Part shown: piece after piece, positions 21,252-34,075 of the stretch
Numbering within the stretch: the first letter of the stretch is position 1
Layout of the letters: every line of letters starts with the position of its first letter
Assembly: GCA_051453625.1 (NCBI GenBank)
Contig: JBOZIK010000001.1
Location: 109,613,693-109,677,692, forward strand
DNA length: 64,000 bases
DNA from: Welwitschia mirabilis
Lineage: Eukaryota; Gnetophyta; Gnetopsida; Welwitschiales
Direction of reading: 5' to 3'
Program-made: the position numbers and the translations under genes
The notes under the pieces: model-generated
What the model saw: only the letters and a program-made list of their open reading frames with translations
What the model was told of the DNA's origin: nothing
The model's database searches: none

Positions 21252-23850
21252 ATGAATAATGATAAAAAGACTGTTAGATAAATATTGGATAAAATAAGAG
21301 CTAAAAGAAGGAGAAACGTTAGAATTTATAAGAATAATAAAAATAAAATACTTAAAAAATTTGAATAATAATGATGGATAACTCCAAATGATGTTGAGAT
21401 TATGAACAAGGCTCCTTCCTCATTTCAACTTTCTTATTTTTGCCCTCATTCATTTTAATCTTCATGTAAAAATGACAATGACGATTTGCAACATTTTAGG
21501 AATCCCAACTCATCTAATAAAACATTCTATAATCATTTTAGTGAATTCCAACCATCTTCAATGAATTATTATAAAGAACAATCATCTTCCATGAATCATT
21601 ATCAAGAAGATCCTTCTTTTACAAATTAGTATGAACAAAGAAATAACTATGTTAAAGAAGAAACTGATAAAATGAAAAAAAGATAAGAATAAATCACCAA
21701 GAACATAGAAAATATAATTGAAAGGCTTCCAGAAAATTTATTACAAAATCAACTATCTCAAGGTCCATTTACAACTTCAACATATCATACCACATCCCAC
21801 CTTGAGAAGAATGAAGAGAACATAGAAACATGTAGTAATAATTCTTGCTTCAACATAGAAAATGAAATTATGGATCAATGCACAACATTCCACTTATTAG
21901 GAGATGAGAAACAAAAGGAAGAAAATGATAATTCAACTTAATTATTCAATAATATGGATGAAGATGAATATTTATCAAAAGATGATATACTAGATTATAA
22001 CCTCATTCATTTTATTTTATAAAGTCAAGATGAAATAAAAGAATTTATTCATGAAAATTCTAAACATTCTTTAGACTATGATAATGATAATTACTACATT
22101 TATGCTTCTGATGCGTTTAATGAATTAAAAAATGATGACATGTAATAAATTGATGAGAAAGGTGAGGAAGAAAATGACAATAATGATATTGAGATACTAG
22201 ATCATATTTCTAGTTTTCACTTACTTTGAAATGAGGATGAAGGAATAGTACCTTTAGAATAAGTCCAACATATGAGATTAATGGAGAATTTATGTAATAA
22301 AGTGAAATCAATGAAGAATTTATGTAATGAAGGGAGTCATTCATCCATTCATCTGGATGATAGTTCTAGACAATAGCTAATGATAGTATTTCAATGATAG
22401 ATAATAAAGATTACAATTTAAAATTAACTGAGTTACCCAATGAAGAGGAAGAAGAATCAACTCAAGAAATAGCAGAAAATATTTCATTACATAATGAAGA
22501 TAATGAGCACCTTTTCTTTTATGATATTTTCAATTATCTTGTTGATGAATTCATTAACTTAGAAAATGACAATAATATTTAATAAAATAATAATAAGGAA
22601 AATAAAGAAGAGGAAGATATAGTCAAGGGTAATGATAAAAGCAATGAAGAAGGAGAATATATTATCAAAGATAATTACAAAGAAAGTAAATAAATAATTC
22701 ACCTAAGTAATGATGAAGTCAACAATGAGGAAAAGAGGAATAATGAAGAAACCATATAAATTCAACCAAACTTCATGATAGACAGACTTATACCTTCCAA
22801 TGCAATAATATAATATAAAGACTCTACACATGCTTCTACATTTCTTTCACTTGTATTTTCATGCAAAACCACTAGTAACATTCCTCCTTTTACTTCTACT
22901 TTTAGATTATCTTGTGACCTTAACAATGATAATACTTCTCCATCTATCCTACTTGAACATTTAAGTAATTCTCAAAATCATGTTTCTCTTTTTGAATTTA
23001 ATAAAACACATCACCTGAAGGATTATATTCCTAAAATATCTTAATGTATTTCTTCTAAAACTCCATATGAAACTCAAAGTAACATCTTTTCCTTGTTTAC
23101 AAAGTCCAGTTTACCTTATCTTTTTAATGGTACCTTAAGTAAGACCTGTAATATCTTAGAACTCTAAATTGAGGTAACCTTATCATTTTGATCTTAATCC
23201 ATGCTTAAAATTAAAATTAAGAAGCTTTTTAAGTATATCAAACCTATCATAATTAGTCATCCTAAGATGTTTTCTCAAAAACTTTGGATCCCTAATAGTA
23301 CCAATAATGTCTCTAATTTTAGTATAAATTTTTAAATAAAATATATGTTTCAAATTCTTTACATCATGAGCTTGATAAAAGATTGTTTTTATATGAAATA
23401 TATAAGTTTTTAATCTCTTATATTGCTAATAAATATTGTAAAGACAAAATTCCATTTAGTTATGATAATTGGAAAAATCCTTACCTCTTCAATAAAAATC
23501 CATATCTTGAGTTAAATGATAGAAAGCTTCTTAATCTTACTAGATAATCTAAAGATCTTTCAAACACTTCTTGAATCTCTTCTTTAAATAGTTCCTTACA
23601 TATATGATATGATGATAATGATGATTTACATCATTTCAATGGGAGATTACTTTTGAATAACATTTATCACTTCTTCATCTCTTATTTAGAATCTAACATT
23701 TATGCTATCAAAGTTTTATCTTTTTATTGTATTTACATCCAATTGATTTTACTAAAAAATGATTATATGCCCTTTATGATTTATTAATTGATGTCTATTT
23801 AATTTGGTTCATATTTTTCTGAGAAAATATAATATGCTATGATCATACCA
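21252..23850 (+). pseudogene. Unknown acidic ORF of the A/B family (gag position), element B
   Basis: This is homologous to the frame at 2244 in element A and starts M-N-N-D-K-K-T. The frame of the ATG at 21252 is kept at least to 21870. A shift follows, because the open stretch 22394-22582 is in another frame. Features in order are a Lys/Arg-rich start, S-S-M-N-Y-Y-K and S-S-M-N-H-Y-Q repeats at about 21550-21600, and long Asp/Glu/Asn-rich acidic segments (21900-22780). A Ser/Thr/Phe-rich segment (22830-22920) and a hydrophobic, Leu/Ile-rich tail follow. Stops are mostly TAA/TAG. No retroviral domain is recognisable. Confidence 0.5.
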
Positions 23851-24467
23851 TAGGAAATAAACATTTTTTCCTTTTTCAAAAAACAAAAACTATTAAATAA
23901 AATTTAGGATCTAAATAAAACTTATTTTCCTAATAATTTTAGTTTGTTTTAGTATTTCCTTTTGATTTCATATTCTTACATTTTTGTCCTTAGTTTTTCG
24001 TTTATTTAGTAAGTTAACCTTTAGATGATTAGATCCTTATCTTTTAAAAAAAGGATATTTTAATGGCTCAGTTAAGATTCTAATTTAAACACTAGAAAAA
24101 TTCAAAAAAAGGGATAAATATTAAAAATTAACAATTCATCAAACCTTGAACATGATAAAAGAACTTGTTTTAGAAGTCCTTCTACCAATATTTGAATTAT
24201 TTCTTAGCTGATTCTTTTAGTGGATATCATGTTATCATTTGAATATCTTTAACTTAACTTATGTTTAAATGTATGACATACCATAATTACTGATATTTTA
24301 CTTGGATATTAAAGTGATGAGATTAAATTCATCTAATCTTAAGACATTCATATGTCTATGAACTTCATTTTAAAGGAAGACACTTCAGTTTTTATTATCT
24401 CTCTCAATGGTATGCGTTTTTAATTATTTAAGGATATTCTTTCTTATTTTTCATATTATTTTTTCAG
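23851..24467 (+). other. Internal region of element B ending in an acceptor-like site
   Basis: This is conserved with 3986-4512 in element A, including 'gaacttcattttaaaggaag' near 24360. It ends in a pyrimidine-rich run and TTTTTTCAG (CAG at 24465-24467), a good 3' splice-site match. No reading frame is supported. Confidence 0.45.
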
Positions 24468-24852
24468 CTTCATCTTTAAGAGTGTGTAGTTATGTAAGAT
24501 TATTTTGAGAAGAATAATGATCATGATTTATTATTTTTGTGCTAAATACATGATCACCATGATGTCCTACTACACCATGGTAAAGTTTCTCAAGAGGGAA
24601 TTTTGATAGTCTTGATAGTTGTGGGAATTATACTAGAGGGTCAAGTGATCATTCATCATGAGTCTTTACTTCTTTGACTATGGTTGCACTCCCTCATCAT
24701 AAAATAATAGCAAATACTTTAAAGCTATGGGATTAGTGGTATTCCTAGTGTCATTAGAGGCATTGCTTGTTTCCTAGACTTGTTGAACATATAATATTCC
24801 TACATGATCATTTTACTTTTAAGGATTTAGGTGAATTTTCAGATGCAATGAG
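24468..24852 (+). pseudogene. Conserved exon-like block of unknown function, element B
   Basis: This 385-bp block is bounded by a TTTTTTCAG acceptor and an AG-GTAAGT donor. It matches element A 5400-5725, including the protein segment G-I-P-S-V-I-R-G-I-A-C-F-L-D-L-L. The B copy has lost its frame. Position relative to the polypurine tract suggests an env-like or captured-gene origin. I do not recognise the protein. Confidence 0.45.
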
Positions 24853-26026
24853 GTAAGTCCATTTCTGAGTAGCTTTTGATTTTATGATTCATTGTTTGAA
24901 AATATTAATTACTTAACATTATAATAATCTATGTTTATTTGAGTGGTATTTTATGAAGTTTTTGCATTATGTCATGCATCATTACTTAAGTAATTTTATG
25001 ATTTCTTCTAGGGGGTTTACTAGGTTAGAATTTAGGATATGTACACAATCTTCTTCATCTTCCTAGTTATCCATTTTTGTTTTATCTTTCTTAGTTATTT
25101 TATTTGGCATTTCTAAGTTATTTTTATACTTTTTCATCATAAATATTTAAGAATTGATCATTTAGTATTTTTCTTTTTGATTTTTATTCTCATTCATAGT
25201 TTTTATTATTTAGAAGTTGATTTTATTTTAGCAAATTATCTTCCTTTAGTTTATGATGATAATTTTTTTCATCTATTCTTTTAGTCTCTTTTTTATTTTA
25301 TTCTTTAATATTATTTTTGAGTTTTAACATATACACTTATTATTTTTTAATGATTATGAATTCATGGTACATTTTAGGATTTTTCTTAGTTTGATACATT
25401 ATTTTTATTATATCTTGATACCTTTTTCTCTTGCCTTAAGTTCTTTCTAAGATTCACCTCCTTTATCATACCTTATTCATCATGATTCTTTGCTTTTTTC
25501 CATCTTTCAGACCTTTTGAAACCTTCATGATCCTATCTTAGCCTAACTTACTTTTTTGATGATTTCATTTTTCTCATCTTTTGAAAAACCCTATCATGCA
25601 TGATGTCATCTAGATGACATGATAGGATGATGTACTAATATTTTCTAAGTGTCATCAATTTCATCTTTAATATTATTTAAACTAATTATAATTCTTCTTT
25701 TACATAAAAATAGTACTTTAAAGCCCATCTATTTTTCTTAAGTATAATTAACTTGCATTTTTATTTTTTTCTCTTACATTAATTTTATATTAGATGTATT
25801 AACTCACTTGGGGTTTAGCAAGAAGGAGTGGAAATGACATTTTTTCGAGATACTTTTGAAATATTTTTGAGGAAATGTTTTAGGGTTATTTTTAAATTTT
25901 CATGATAAATATTTGTATTTTACTATCCCTATTTTAATTATTTATTATTTAAGTGATATGAATTATGAATATTGTTTAAGTAAATCATGCATTTAATAGT
26001 AGAATAGTTGTAGGTTTTTCTTGCAG
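24853..26026 (+). other. Candidate intron in element B
   Basis: It runs from GTAAGT (24853) to TTTTTCTTGCAG (26026) and is T-rich. The homologous boundaries exist in element A. The interior carries a nested palindrome at 25590-25626: CCTATCAT, a 7-base bulge, GTCATCTAGATGAC, then ATGATAGG. Confidence 0.4.
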
Positions 26027-26580
26027 GAATGGTCTAAGTAATTCAAAATATCATGGATAAAGGGAATAATGTTATGATTATTTATTTTTGATGTATTTTT
26101 TCTTGAGGATTATTCTTAAAAGCTCAATGCTTGATTTATGAATATTAGTTTTGAGTTATTACTTTTTTCAATTATACATGCACATCATTTATCTAAGCCA
26201 TTACAATAATATCTTATGATGATTCTTTTGTTATAACATTCAATTTCTTTTTTCTCAATGTGCTAAATGTTTTAAGTGGATGGGTAACGAAGTAGTAAGT
26301 GTTTTGATCTTATTTTTTGATGTCATAATTACAAGAATTTGATTTTATAGCATAATTTTCAAAATCCTATTATCCCAATAATTATCTGGATGACATACTG
26401 GATAACATCATGATCATATAATATACCAAGGTAAAACATTTAGTTGAGTTGATTTTAAGATTTGATCTTACATAATTAGAGTTTTGAACTTAATTTAGAT
26501 ATCCCTAGTTAGTGTTTATCATGGTTAATTTAGCTTGCCATCAAGGCTGTTCACCTACTTTATCAGGGATTGATAAGACT
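26027..26580 (+). other. 3' internal region of element B before the polypurine tract
   Basis: This matches 6750-7325 of element A, including 'gggaataatgttatgatta' just after the candidate acceptor and 'tactttatcagggattgata' just before the polypurine tract. It contains a TTATCTGGATGAC motif at 26382-26394. No gene is seen. Confidence 0.5.
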
Positions 26581-26590
26581 AAGTGGGGGC
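26581..26590 (+). promoter_or_regulatory. Polypurine tract of element B
   Basis: AAGTGGGGGC lies directly before the 3' LTR and is the best-preserved polypurine tract of the family in this window. Confidence 0.85.
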
Positions 26591-26592
26591 TA

Positions 26593-27829
26593 TGTTGTGA
26601 TGCTAAATTATGTGTTTTTGCTAGCATTTTTTGAGTAATTTTATAGGACATTTATATAGTGGAATATAATAATTATTAAGAATCAAGAAAAAGTTATAGA
26701 AACATGCACTTAGCAGCATATTTGAAGGCATTTTGAATTATTTTTATTACTTTACATTATATGGAGGAATTAAAGATCTATAAAGTTAATTTTACCTAGT
26801 TAAAGAGTCTAAAATGTCTATTATTCCCTTTATCATCTGGATAACCAGATGGATGACACCATGTATATGTTAATGGGGATGCTAACTAGACTCAAGATGG
26901 AAGCTGATGTAAAAGCTTTCTTAATATGGCATCATCTCCACTGTCATTTAGATAATAGTTATAATAACTACTATTTTTAGTTAGAACATCAAAATTTACC
27001 TAACTTATGTAATGTATCATATACTTCCTATATGATACTAGGATTTCTATTACATTTGTTAGGTTTTCTATTATTAGATTATTTTATTGTAATAAGTACC
27101 TCCTTTGCTCTTAACTCTAACTTGATCTTCTTTGATGCTATTGAATTTCGTGATAGGAGATCAAAGGGTAGGATATCCATTTATTGTGACTAAGAGAAGT
27201 CTTCCTTAGTGTTGGGCTATGTTTTCTTCATTGAGGTGCTGCTACTATATAACATGGATGTTGGTTTACTTTTAATTAAAACTTTGTTTTTCTTTTATAT
27301 GTTCTTATGTGCATCTTCGTTATGGTTTATGTTAAATGTGATTCCATGATAGCTTCATACTTGATATAGATCATGAGGGAACTTTATCAAGGTTGAAACT
27401 ATTAGTGTGGTTTCATTATATTGCATTTTCCATTTCATAGAATAATATTACATGTTTTTCATATTCTATTTATTGTGCCTGATAGCTTAGGCTGGTTAGG
27501 GTTTAGTAATAGTTTTCCTTCATTGATGTAGGTCAAGGCAAAATCTATGATAAGTTGATTTGGTAATCAAATAGATATTGCATCTCAAGTAGTTCTTGCA
27601 TTTCATTGCATAATGAGTTTACTTTACATTGTTTCTCATATTATTGTTCTACTTAATACAAAATTCTTTCTTGGGAAATCAATTCTCTTTTTTCTCATCC
27701 CTACCTTCAACATATTAAAATATTTAAAACCACTTCCATCTATATTAGTGTGTTATATTTTATAATATTTTTGTGATTAAAAACATTTGATAAAGGGCAT
27801 AAATAATTATATAGATGCATACTATAGTA
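26593..27829 (+). mobile_element. 3' LTR of element B
   Basis: It starts TGTTGTGATG and ends 'ctatagta' (from CTACAACA by transitions), followed by the ATTAC target duplication. The length is 1.24 kb. U3 contains an inverted motif, TATCATCTGGATAACCAGAT, from 26831. The last 0.66 kb is part of a later tandem duplication. Confidence 0.85.
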
Positions 27830-28790
27830 ATTACCCAAGAGTGATCTTCATCTAGTGGGGCATTCTTATAAAATTCAAAAATTTCTTTATAAAAATAGTA
27901 GCTTATATGCTCCTTCAATAAACAATTCCAATGGATTACTTTAATCTTACCAAAGAATAGGAGATCCATTCATTATTACTAAGAGAAATCTTCCTCAGTG
28001 TTGAGCTGTGTTTCCTTCATTGAGATGCTTCTACTTTATAACATGGATGTTGGTTCACTTTTAGTAAAAACTTTGTTTTTCTTATATATGTTCTTATATG
28101 CATCTCCCTTATGGTTTATCTAAAATATGATTCTATAATAACTTCATATCTGATATAGATCATGAGAAAAACCTTTCTTAAGGTTGAAACTATTAGAGTC
28201 ATTGCATTGCATTGTATTTTCCATTTCATAGCATGATATTATAGGTTTTCCATATTTTGTCTGATGTGCCTGATAGTTTAGGTTGGTTATGGTTTAGTAA
28301 TAGTTTTCCTTGACTGATCTAGATTATACAAGACTAATCTCTATAACAAGTTGATTTTGTAATCAAATAGATATTGCATTTAAAGTAGTTCTTTCATTTC
28401 ATTACATAGTGTGCTTAGTTTACATTGTTTTTGCATCATTGTTATACATAAAGGAAAATATAAAAATAATTCTTGAGAAATTAATGTATAAAAATAATTC
28501 TTGGGAAATCAATTCTCTTTCTTCTCATCCATGCCTTTAACAGATTACAATATTTGGATCCACTCCTATCTATACTAGTACATTATGTTTTGTAATATAT
28601 TTATGATTAATAGGACTTAATAAAGGACATGGATGATTTCACAAATACACACTACAACAATTACCCAAGGCTGATCTTCATCTAGGAGGGCATTCTTATA
28701 GAACATAAAAATTTCTTTATTAAAATAGTATATTACCTTCTCCTTTAACAAATAATTTCAATGTCTTACTTTAATCTTGTCAAAGCAAAA
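27170..28790. repeat. Tandem duplication spanning the LTR/flank junction of element B
   Basis: Copy 1 is about 27170-27958 and copy 2 about 27959-28790. Each contains the LTR R-U5 part, the LTR end, the ATTAC target site (27830 and 28660) and the same 125 bp of flank, beginning 'cccaag-ctgatcttcatcta'. Copy 2 is longer partly through a 28-bp internal repeat near 28470. The words 'ataggagatc' at 27153 and near 27957 give microhomology at the breakpoint. The duplication must postdate B's insertion. Confidence 0.8.
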
Positions 28791-30860
28791 GGGTGTATAT
28801 AGAAGTAGAAAAGATGAGAAAATTCCATTATAAAGAAATTATTTTGATCTTTCACTCATTCTAGCCTAAAATAATAAAACTAAAAAAGGAAAAAAATGAA
28901 AATAAAAGAGAAATAAAATAATAAGTTAGAAAAATAAAAAGTAAATTAGAAAGTAGAGATGCCAAGGAAAAACATAGATTTTAAAATAAAAATAGAGTTA
29001 ATAATACACTAAAAACCCAAAGGATCCTATGAAAAAGTTGGATTCACACAAAGCCAAATAGATGATGGCATTAATAAGGGTATACAATGGCACTTAAAAA
29101 GCTTGAAGATGTGGATTAGGCTTAGGAAATATAATTGGTAGAGGCATAGAAGTCATGAAAAGCTCATGTGAGCAATGTTGTTAGGTTAAAGTCATGATTT
29201 TTTATAGCATTCAAATGAAATATTAACCATTTGATTTCCAAGATTTATTAACAATTTAGATCAAATTTCCTTAGATCTAGACCTAGATATAAGGGTTAAA
29301 TCACAAAAAATACATTATGCTTTTAGTAGGCTTTCTTATAAAAGGAAAAACAAAGGGGTATGGATTGAAATGAATGCAAAAATAAAAATGGTGAAATGGA
29401 ATGAATGGAATGATGAAATGATAAATTATATCATGTTTTCTTTGAATAAACAATACATAATAAAATGCAAGCTAATGACCCTATTTAATTACATAGTTTT
29501 GATGGATCTTTTACTAAGACAAAGACAATCATTAACAAGTAAATCGTTGAAAATCAACAAGCGGTAGAAACAAAATCAAGTTTACCTTATTAAAATAATT
29601 AAAAAAAAAGATTTTTATAATTCCACCTTAATTTTATTTCATTTCCATTGTTATGTCATGAATAACCATGTTTCAAACATTCAATCACATTAAACATTTA
29701 GTATTATGGTACTTCCTTATAATAAATTTAACATATTATACAAGAACAGTTTAGTGTTGCATTTCTAATAAGTGTTTATATCCCTAATGTAATTAAAAGT
29801 ACTACAAACAAATTATTAGAATTATTTTTCTAATATGTACTCATATACCTAATGAAGTTAACTAAACTCAATAGCAATGATAGTAAACAAATATGCTAGT
29901 GATGGAATTCAAGATTTTTATTTGATTTGATTTGCTCTCTTTTTTTTCTTTTTTGCTTTTTTAGTATTCATCGCATATGAAAAAGGAATCATTGGCTAAT
30001 TATCCTAATAAATAATGATCCCATAATAATAAATTATTTCAAATAAAGAAATACCCTTAAAGAAAAAAATCATCTTTTTTATTGATTCCTAGTTGGATAT
30101 CTTTAGTGCATGAAAAACTTAATAAAGAACTCAAAGACTCAAAGAACTCTTCCATAAAAAAGCAAAACCATAAAAAATCTTAGTTAGAATTTAAAAGGTA
30201 AAATATCTTTTTATTAATAAACCAGTATAAATGTCATTAACTAGGATCATTCACTCTTATAATCATATTTGAGAATGAAAGGGATGGATGAAATGTGGGT
30301 GATATAGGATTATATGGAGGTGATGTGAATGAATCAAAATGGTTAATGTGGAGATGACCTAAAGGATTGTAGCTAGGATTTTCTAAAAAGAACATCCTTA
30401 AAGATATTTAGGCCTTACATAAGTTTATCTAAACATCTTAACACTAGATTATTAAGAGATAATTTCAATTTAAAATTGTTTGATAAAACTGAGTTAGCCT
30501 CATAAAAATGGTATTCAATTATATATGGAAAGGATGAATTTGAAGAATCATGACTCTTAGACTTAAACAAATAGGATAGTGATTAAGAAATGAATCTATC
30601 CTAGGAAAAGTTTCATAATAAGACATCACACATGAGTTTAAAAACTAAAAAATGGTATGTAAGAATACTTATTAGGATTCAAATGTTTTAGATCATAAGA
30701 AGATAATCCTATTCCTTTCCCATGTTTTTTCAATCATTCTTGCAAGATAGATTTCCTAGATGAAGATATAGATGAATTAGTAATCAAAGAATAAATAAGA
30801 TCATTTCAAAAATATGGATCATAATCAAAATTTAATCATAATCATGAGAAGATAAAGAAA
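28791..30860 (-). other. Unassigned part of element D where pol is expected
   Basis: By its place between D's protease and the site of B, this should encode RT to integrase on the minus strand. I see none of the motifs that are still visible in G and E. Purine-rich, A-rich patches (28860-28960) dominate. Either a deletion and replacement or stronger decay is possible. Confidence 0.4.
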
Positions 30861-30999
30861 TAAAAAATGTTTTCCTCATAAGAAGATATCTCAAAGTCAT
30901 CATCAAGATTTTCAACAAACTTAACTCCTTTAAAACTCCTAGATTACTTTGGCATATTAAAGATATTTAATTTGATAGTTATATTACCATATCATCAAA

Positions 31000-31570
31000 T
31001 GACATATTCATGCAACAATTTTGAAATTGATAAGATCATTAGAATTAGCAAGAAAACATTTAATAAGATCATTGAAATGAAATTATTTCTACTTTATTCC
31101 ATTTCCAAGACTACAAAGTCCTAAGGAAGTAATTATTTACTATTTTAATAAGAACATCCCTCATTATACCCAAGGGTAATTTCAGAGAGTTATCAATCAA
31201 TTGAAATTAGAGTTTGGTATCTTTAAGATTAGTTTGCCAAAGTTCCTTATAGATACAATAAGGTATAATATTCATAGTAGATCTAAGATTTAATAAGACT
31301 TATTTGAAGTGTGTGTTTCCAATTGTGATGGCTATGGTAAGGCATCGTAGATGCTTGTATCTTGGAGGAAGTTGATTTTAAATAATGATACTAGTTTATT
31401 GGGTAAATAATTCTTTACTCCTCATGTTCATCCTCCTTTTAATAATACATAAGCCAACAAGAATTTAACATATGATGGTACTTGCTTAATAGCTTCAACA
31501 AGAGGGATGTTGATCTTTAAGTCCTTGAAAATCTCAAGTAATTCTTCTTATTTAAATGATTTATTATATG
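31000..31570 (-). pseudogene. Gag/protease junction and aspartic protease of element D
   Basis: Reading down from 31570, the minus strand gives E-I-F-K-D-L-K-I-N-I-P-L-V-E-A and V-P-S-Y-V-K-F-L, the well-known segment before the protease in Athila/Tat gag-pol. It then gives N-Y-L-P-N-K-L and the protease core G-N-T-H-F-K. The catalytic D-L-G-A-S is changed to N-L-R-S-T (about 31276-31290). After it come I-I-P and a K-D-T-K-L/Q-L-I-D-N-S-L-K-L-P-L-G-I segment that matches the protease beta strands. The loss of the catalytic Asp through a G-to-A change shows the copy is dead. Confidence 0.75.
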
Positions 31571-31779
31571 TCATTGAGTAAAATATAGGGGTTCTTTATA
31601 AGTTGAAGCATCTTCTTCTACCTCATTCATTTTTCTACTTCTCACTTTTAGGATAATTTTATTAAACTTATTCTTAGATTTCTTTTTCTTCTATTTCATT
31701 GTTGATTTCCTTACTACTTGTCAAATGGATAGTCTTTTTTTTTTAAAAATTTATATCTTTCATTAGATTACAACTTGCA

Positions 31780-33000
31780 AGGTTAGGTTTATGTGTAGTA
31801 GGAAGTTTATCCTTCTCCCATTAGTTGAGTATGTAAGAATGTATGTAGTAATTTGACTTAAATTTTGCATATCCTCTTCTAACATTTGTAATATGGAAGA
31901 GGTCTGGTCATTGAAATATTATTGTATGGTATTGATATGATGTTGGACTTCTATAAACTTATGAAGTATGTTCTCTAAGGAGGTGAAATCTGAGGGAGGA
32001 TTTGAGTCTTTTAGTTGAATAATTAATCCTTTATTAGGATTATCTTATTTTCATGAGAAATTAGGGTCTCTTGCTTATTGTTTTTGCCATTATTTTTTAC
32101 AACATATACTTGCTCTTTTACTATACCTTAAAACATAAAAATATATGCACATTTTGATGTTTCATATGTATCCATAAGATAAATGTTATAATGAGGTAGT
32201 AAATAATGGATTTAATGTTTCTACTAAGAGACTCAAAATTATTTAAAACTTCTTCCATATTTTGATTGACTTCAATATTATCTACAATTTTGAAGATCCT
32301 AGTAGACATGATAGCTTGTTGTGATTAGGTTGGCTCATTAGGCTTCTTCTACGTTTTTGAACTTTTAGCTATAGTTATAAGTAAATATCGTATTTCATTA
32401 ATTTCTAAGTCTAGAAAAATACCTCTACACATCATTTATATAAATTGCCTGTGGTTGACTGAAAGGCCTTCATAAGAGAAGCTTATAACTCTACCTAGCT
32501 TAAATTGATATTGAGGGTAGCTAACAAGTAGATCTTTTAATCTTTTTAATGTGTGGAATAAGGTTTCAATGTCTTTTTATTGGACATTTCTTACATCACA
32601 TCTAATGAAATTGGTATTTTGACTAGGGAAGAATGTCCTAATAAATGCGTAATTTAGTTCTTTTCAAATTGTGATGGAAATAGGTTAAAGATGTATAAAC
32701 AATATTTTTCTTTCTTTTTAAGGGAAAAAAATGAAATAGAGTTAACCTAAGTGCATTAGCTACATTATGTCTTTTAGAAATTATTAAGAGCATACATGTG
32801 AATTATTTAAGTTGTATGTAGGAATCTTCAAACTCTAAATGATAACAATGTAGAAGTAGTTGAATGATGATTGGCTTGAAGTTAATTCTATCTACATTGA
32901 AATGCTAAACAATACATAAAGATATACCTAAACATTATGATTAAAGGTATTCTTTCAAAGTATGTCTAGATTGATTAAGATTAAGGTTACTTTTAGAGTT
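31780..33000 (-). pseudogene. Gag (capsid) of element D
   Basis: Minus-strand codons between about 32720 and 32400 read E-E-L-N-Y-A-F-I-R-T-F-F-P-S-Q-N-T, then R-C-D-V-R-N-V-Q, L-K-R-L-K-D-L-L-V-S-Y-P and F-S-Y-E-G-L-S. These are the conserved blocks of the plant Ty3/gypsy gag domain. Downstream (32000-31790) is a helical, Gln-rich segment (L-E-N-I-L-H-K-F-I-E-V-Q). It lies between D's 5' LTR and its protease, as expected. Confidence 0.75.
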
Positions 33001-34075
33001 GTGAAATTAAAAAGATAATGGATTTTTTATCTTTTCTTATGCTCTCTCAAGTGGATGACCTTTCAGAATAGGATTACTCTCATGATCTAACTTATGGTTC
33101 ATATAGGGATTCATCAAATGTTCATTATCAGTTCATATAATGTAAAACAAAATAGTTTATAAAAATCAAACAAAATAGTTTATAAAAATCATCATTCTAG
33201 ATACACATGATATGTAAAAGTTATCTAAAGGTTATAAATGTTTGACTTATAAAATATGAAAGAGTCTTATTGTAGAAGGCTAACAACACTAGTTATACTA
33301 AACGACAATGTTAATTGTCTGATGTAAAATTGGCTTGGAAATATATTGTTATATAAATCTTAAAATAATTGATAATTTGAGAAGGTAATTCATTATGGCT
33401 AACTAATAGGATAAGACTGTTTGTTAACAACAGGAATATCTAATGCAAAAATGAAAGAACTAGCTACTATGTAATGCAATGAAGTAATAATGGAGGAATA
33501 AAAATTACATGTATTAAAGAACTTCTTCAAGTTTCATGAATGATAACCATCTCAAAGTTATCTTTTAGTGCTTACTTAAAAAGTCACCTGAGGTAGAAAA
33601 TAAAAGAGAGAAAGAGAGATGAAGAGAAGAAAGAATTTTTTTAATTGTTTTTTTTCTTTTCTTTAAACCTATAAAATTTCAGCCACTACAAAAAGATTTG
33701 ATATACTATTCTACATAATCTTTGAAAAAGGAAGAAAGAAAAGAAAAGAAAAAGTGGAAAAATAAAAATAAAAATAAAAATAAAGAAAAAATAAGAAAAG
33801 TAAAAGAAAAATAAGTCACTAGATCAAGTTCAATTGATCAAGTTCTATGAATGACAATCACTAATCCACTAGTGAGAAAAGAAAAAAGAAGAAAAATAAA
33901 AATAAAAAGGAACTAGAATACCACCAGCATAAAATAAATAGAAATAGAAAAAAGGATTTGAAAAAAAAAAAGGAAGAAGAAGAACTAAAAAGGGATATAG
34001 TAATGTAAGTATTATGCATGCCTCACTATAACTACCATGAAACTATCATCAGTAATAATAGAAAAAAGATATTTG
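33001..34075 (-). other. Leader of element D, purine-rich
   Basis: This is the region between the 5' LTR and gag. It holds a 22-bp direct duplication 'caaacaaaatagtttataaa' near 33144-33192 and long A/G-rich runs (33600-33660 and 33720-33990). No PBS is recognisable next to the LTR end at 34076. No gene is seen. Confidence 0.45.

Larger units (their letters stand above)
19085..27834 (+). mobile_element. Athila-like element B, complete from end to end
   Basis: Coordinates include identical 5-bp target duplications ATTAC at 19085-19089 and 27830-27834. It has a 5' LTR, PBS relic, acidic ORF, exon-like 3' block, polypurine tract and 3' LTR, in the same order as element A. Total length is about 8.7 kb. 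I see no protease, RT, RNase H or integrase, so this family was probably non-autonomous and mobilised by a partner such as D or G. It sits inside element D. Confidence 0.85.

Noticed and set aside
29370-29567. Plus-strand frame of 65 codons starting with Met/Lys/Trp/Asn repeats
   Set aside because: It is antisense to element D, repetitive ('aatggaatgatgaaatg') and has no homologue in the window.
34020-34045. Possible tRNA-Asp PBS complement beside the 5' LTR of D ('cactataactaccatgaa')
   Set aside because: Ungapped identity is too low and an indel is needed; about 30 bp from the LTR end instead of directly adjacent.
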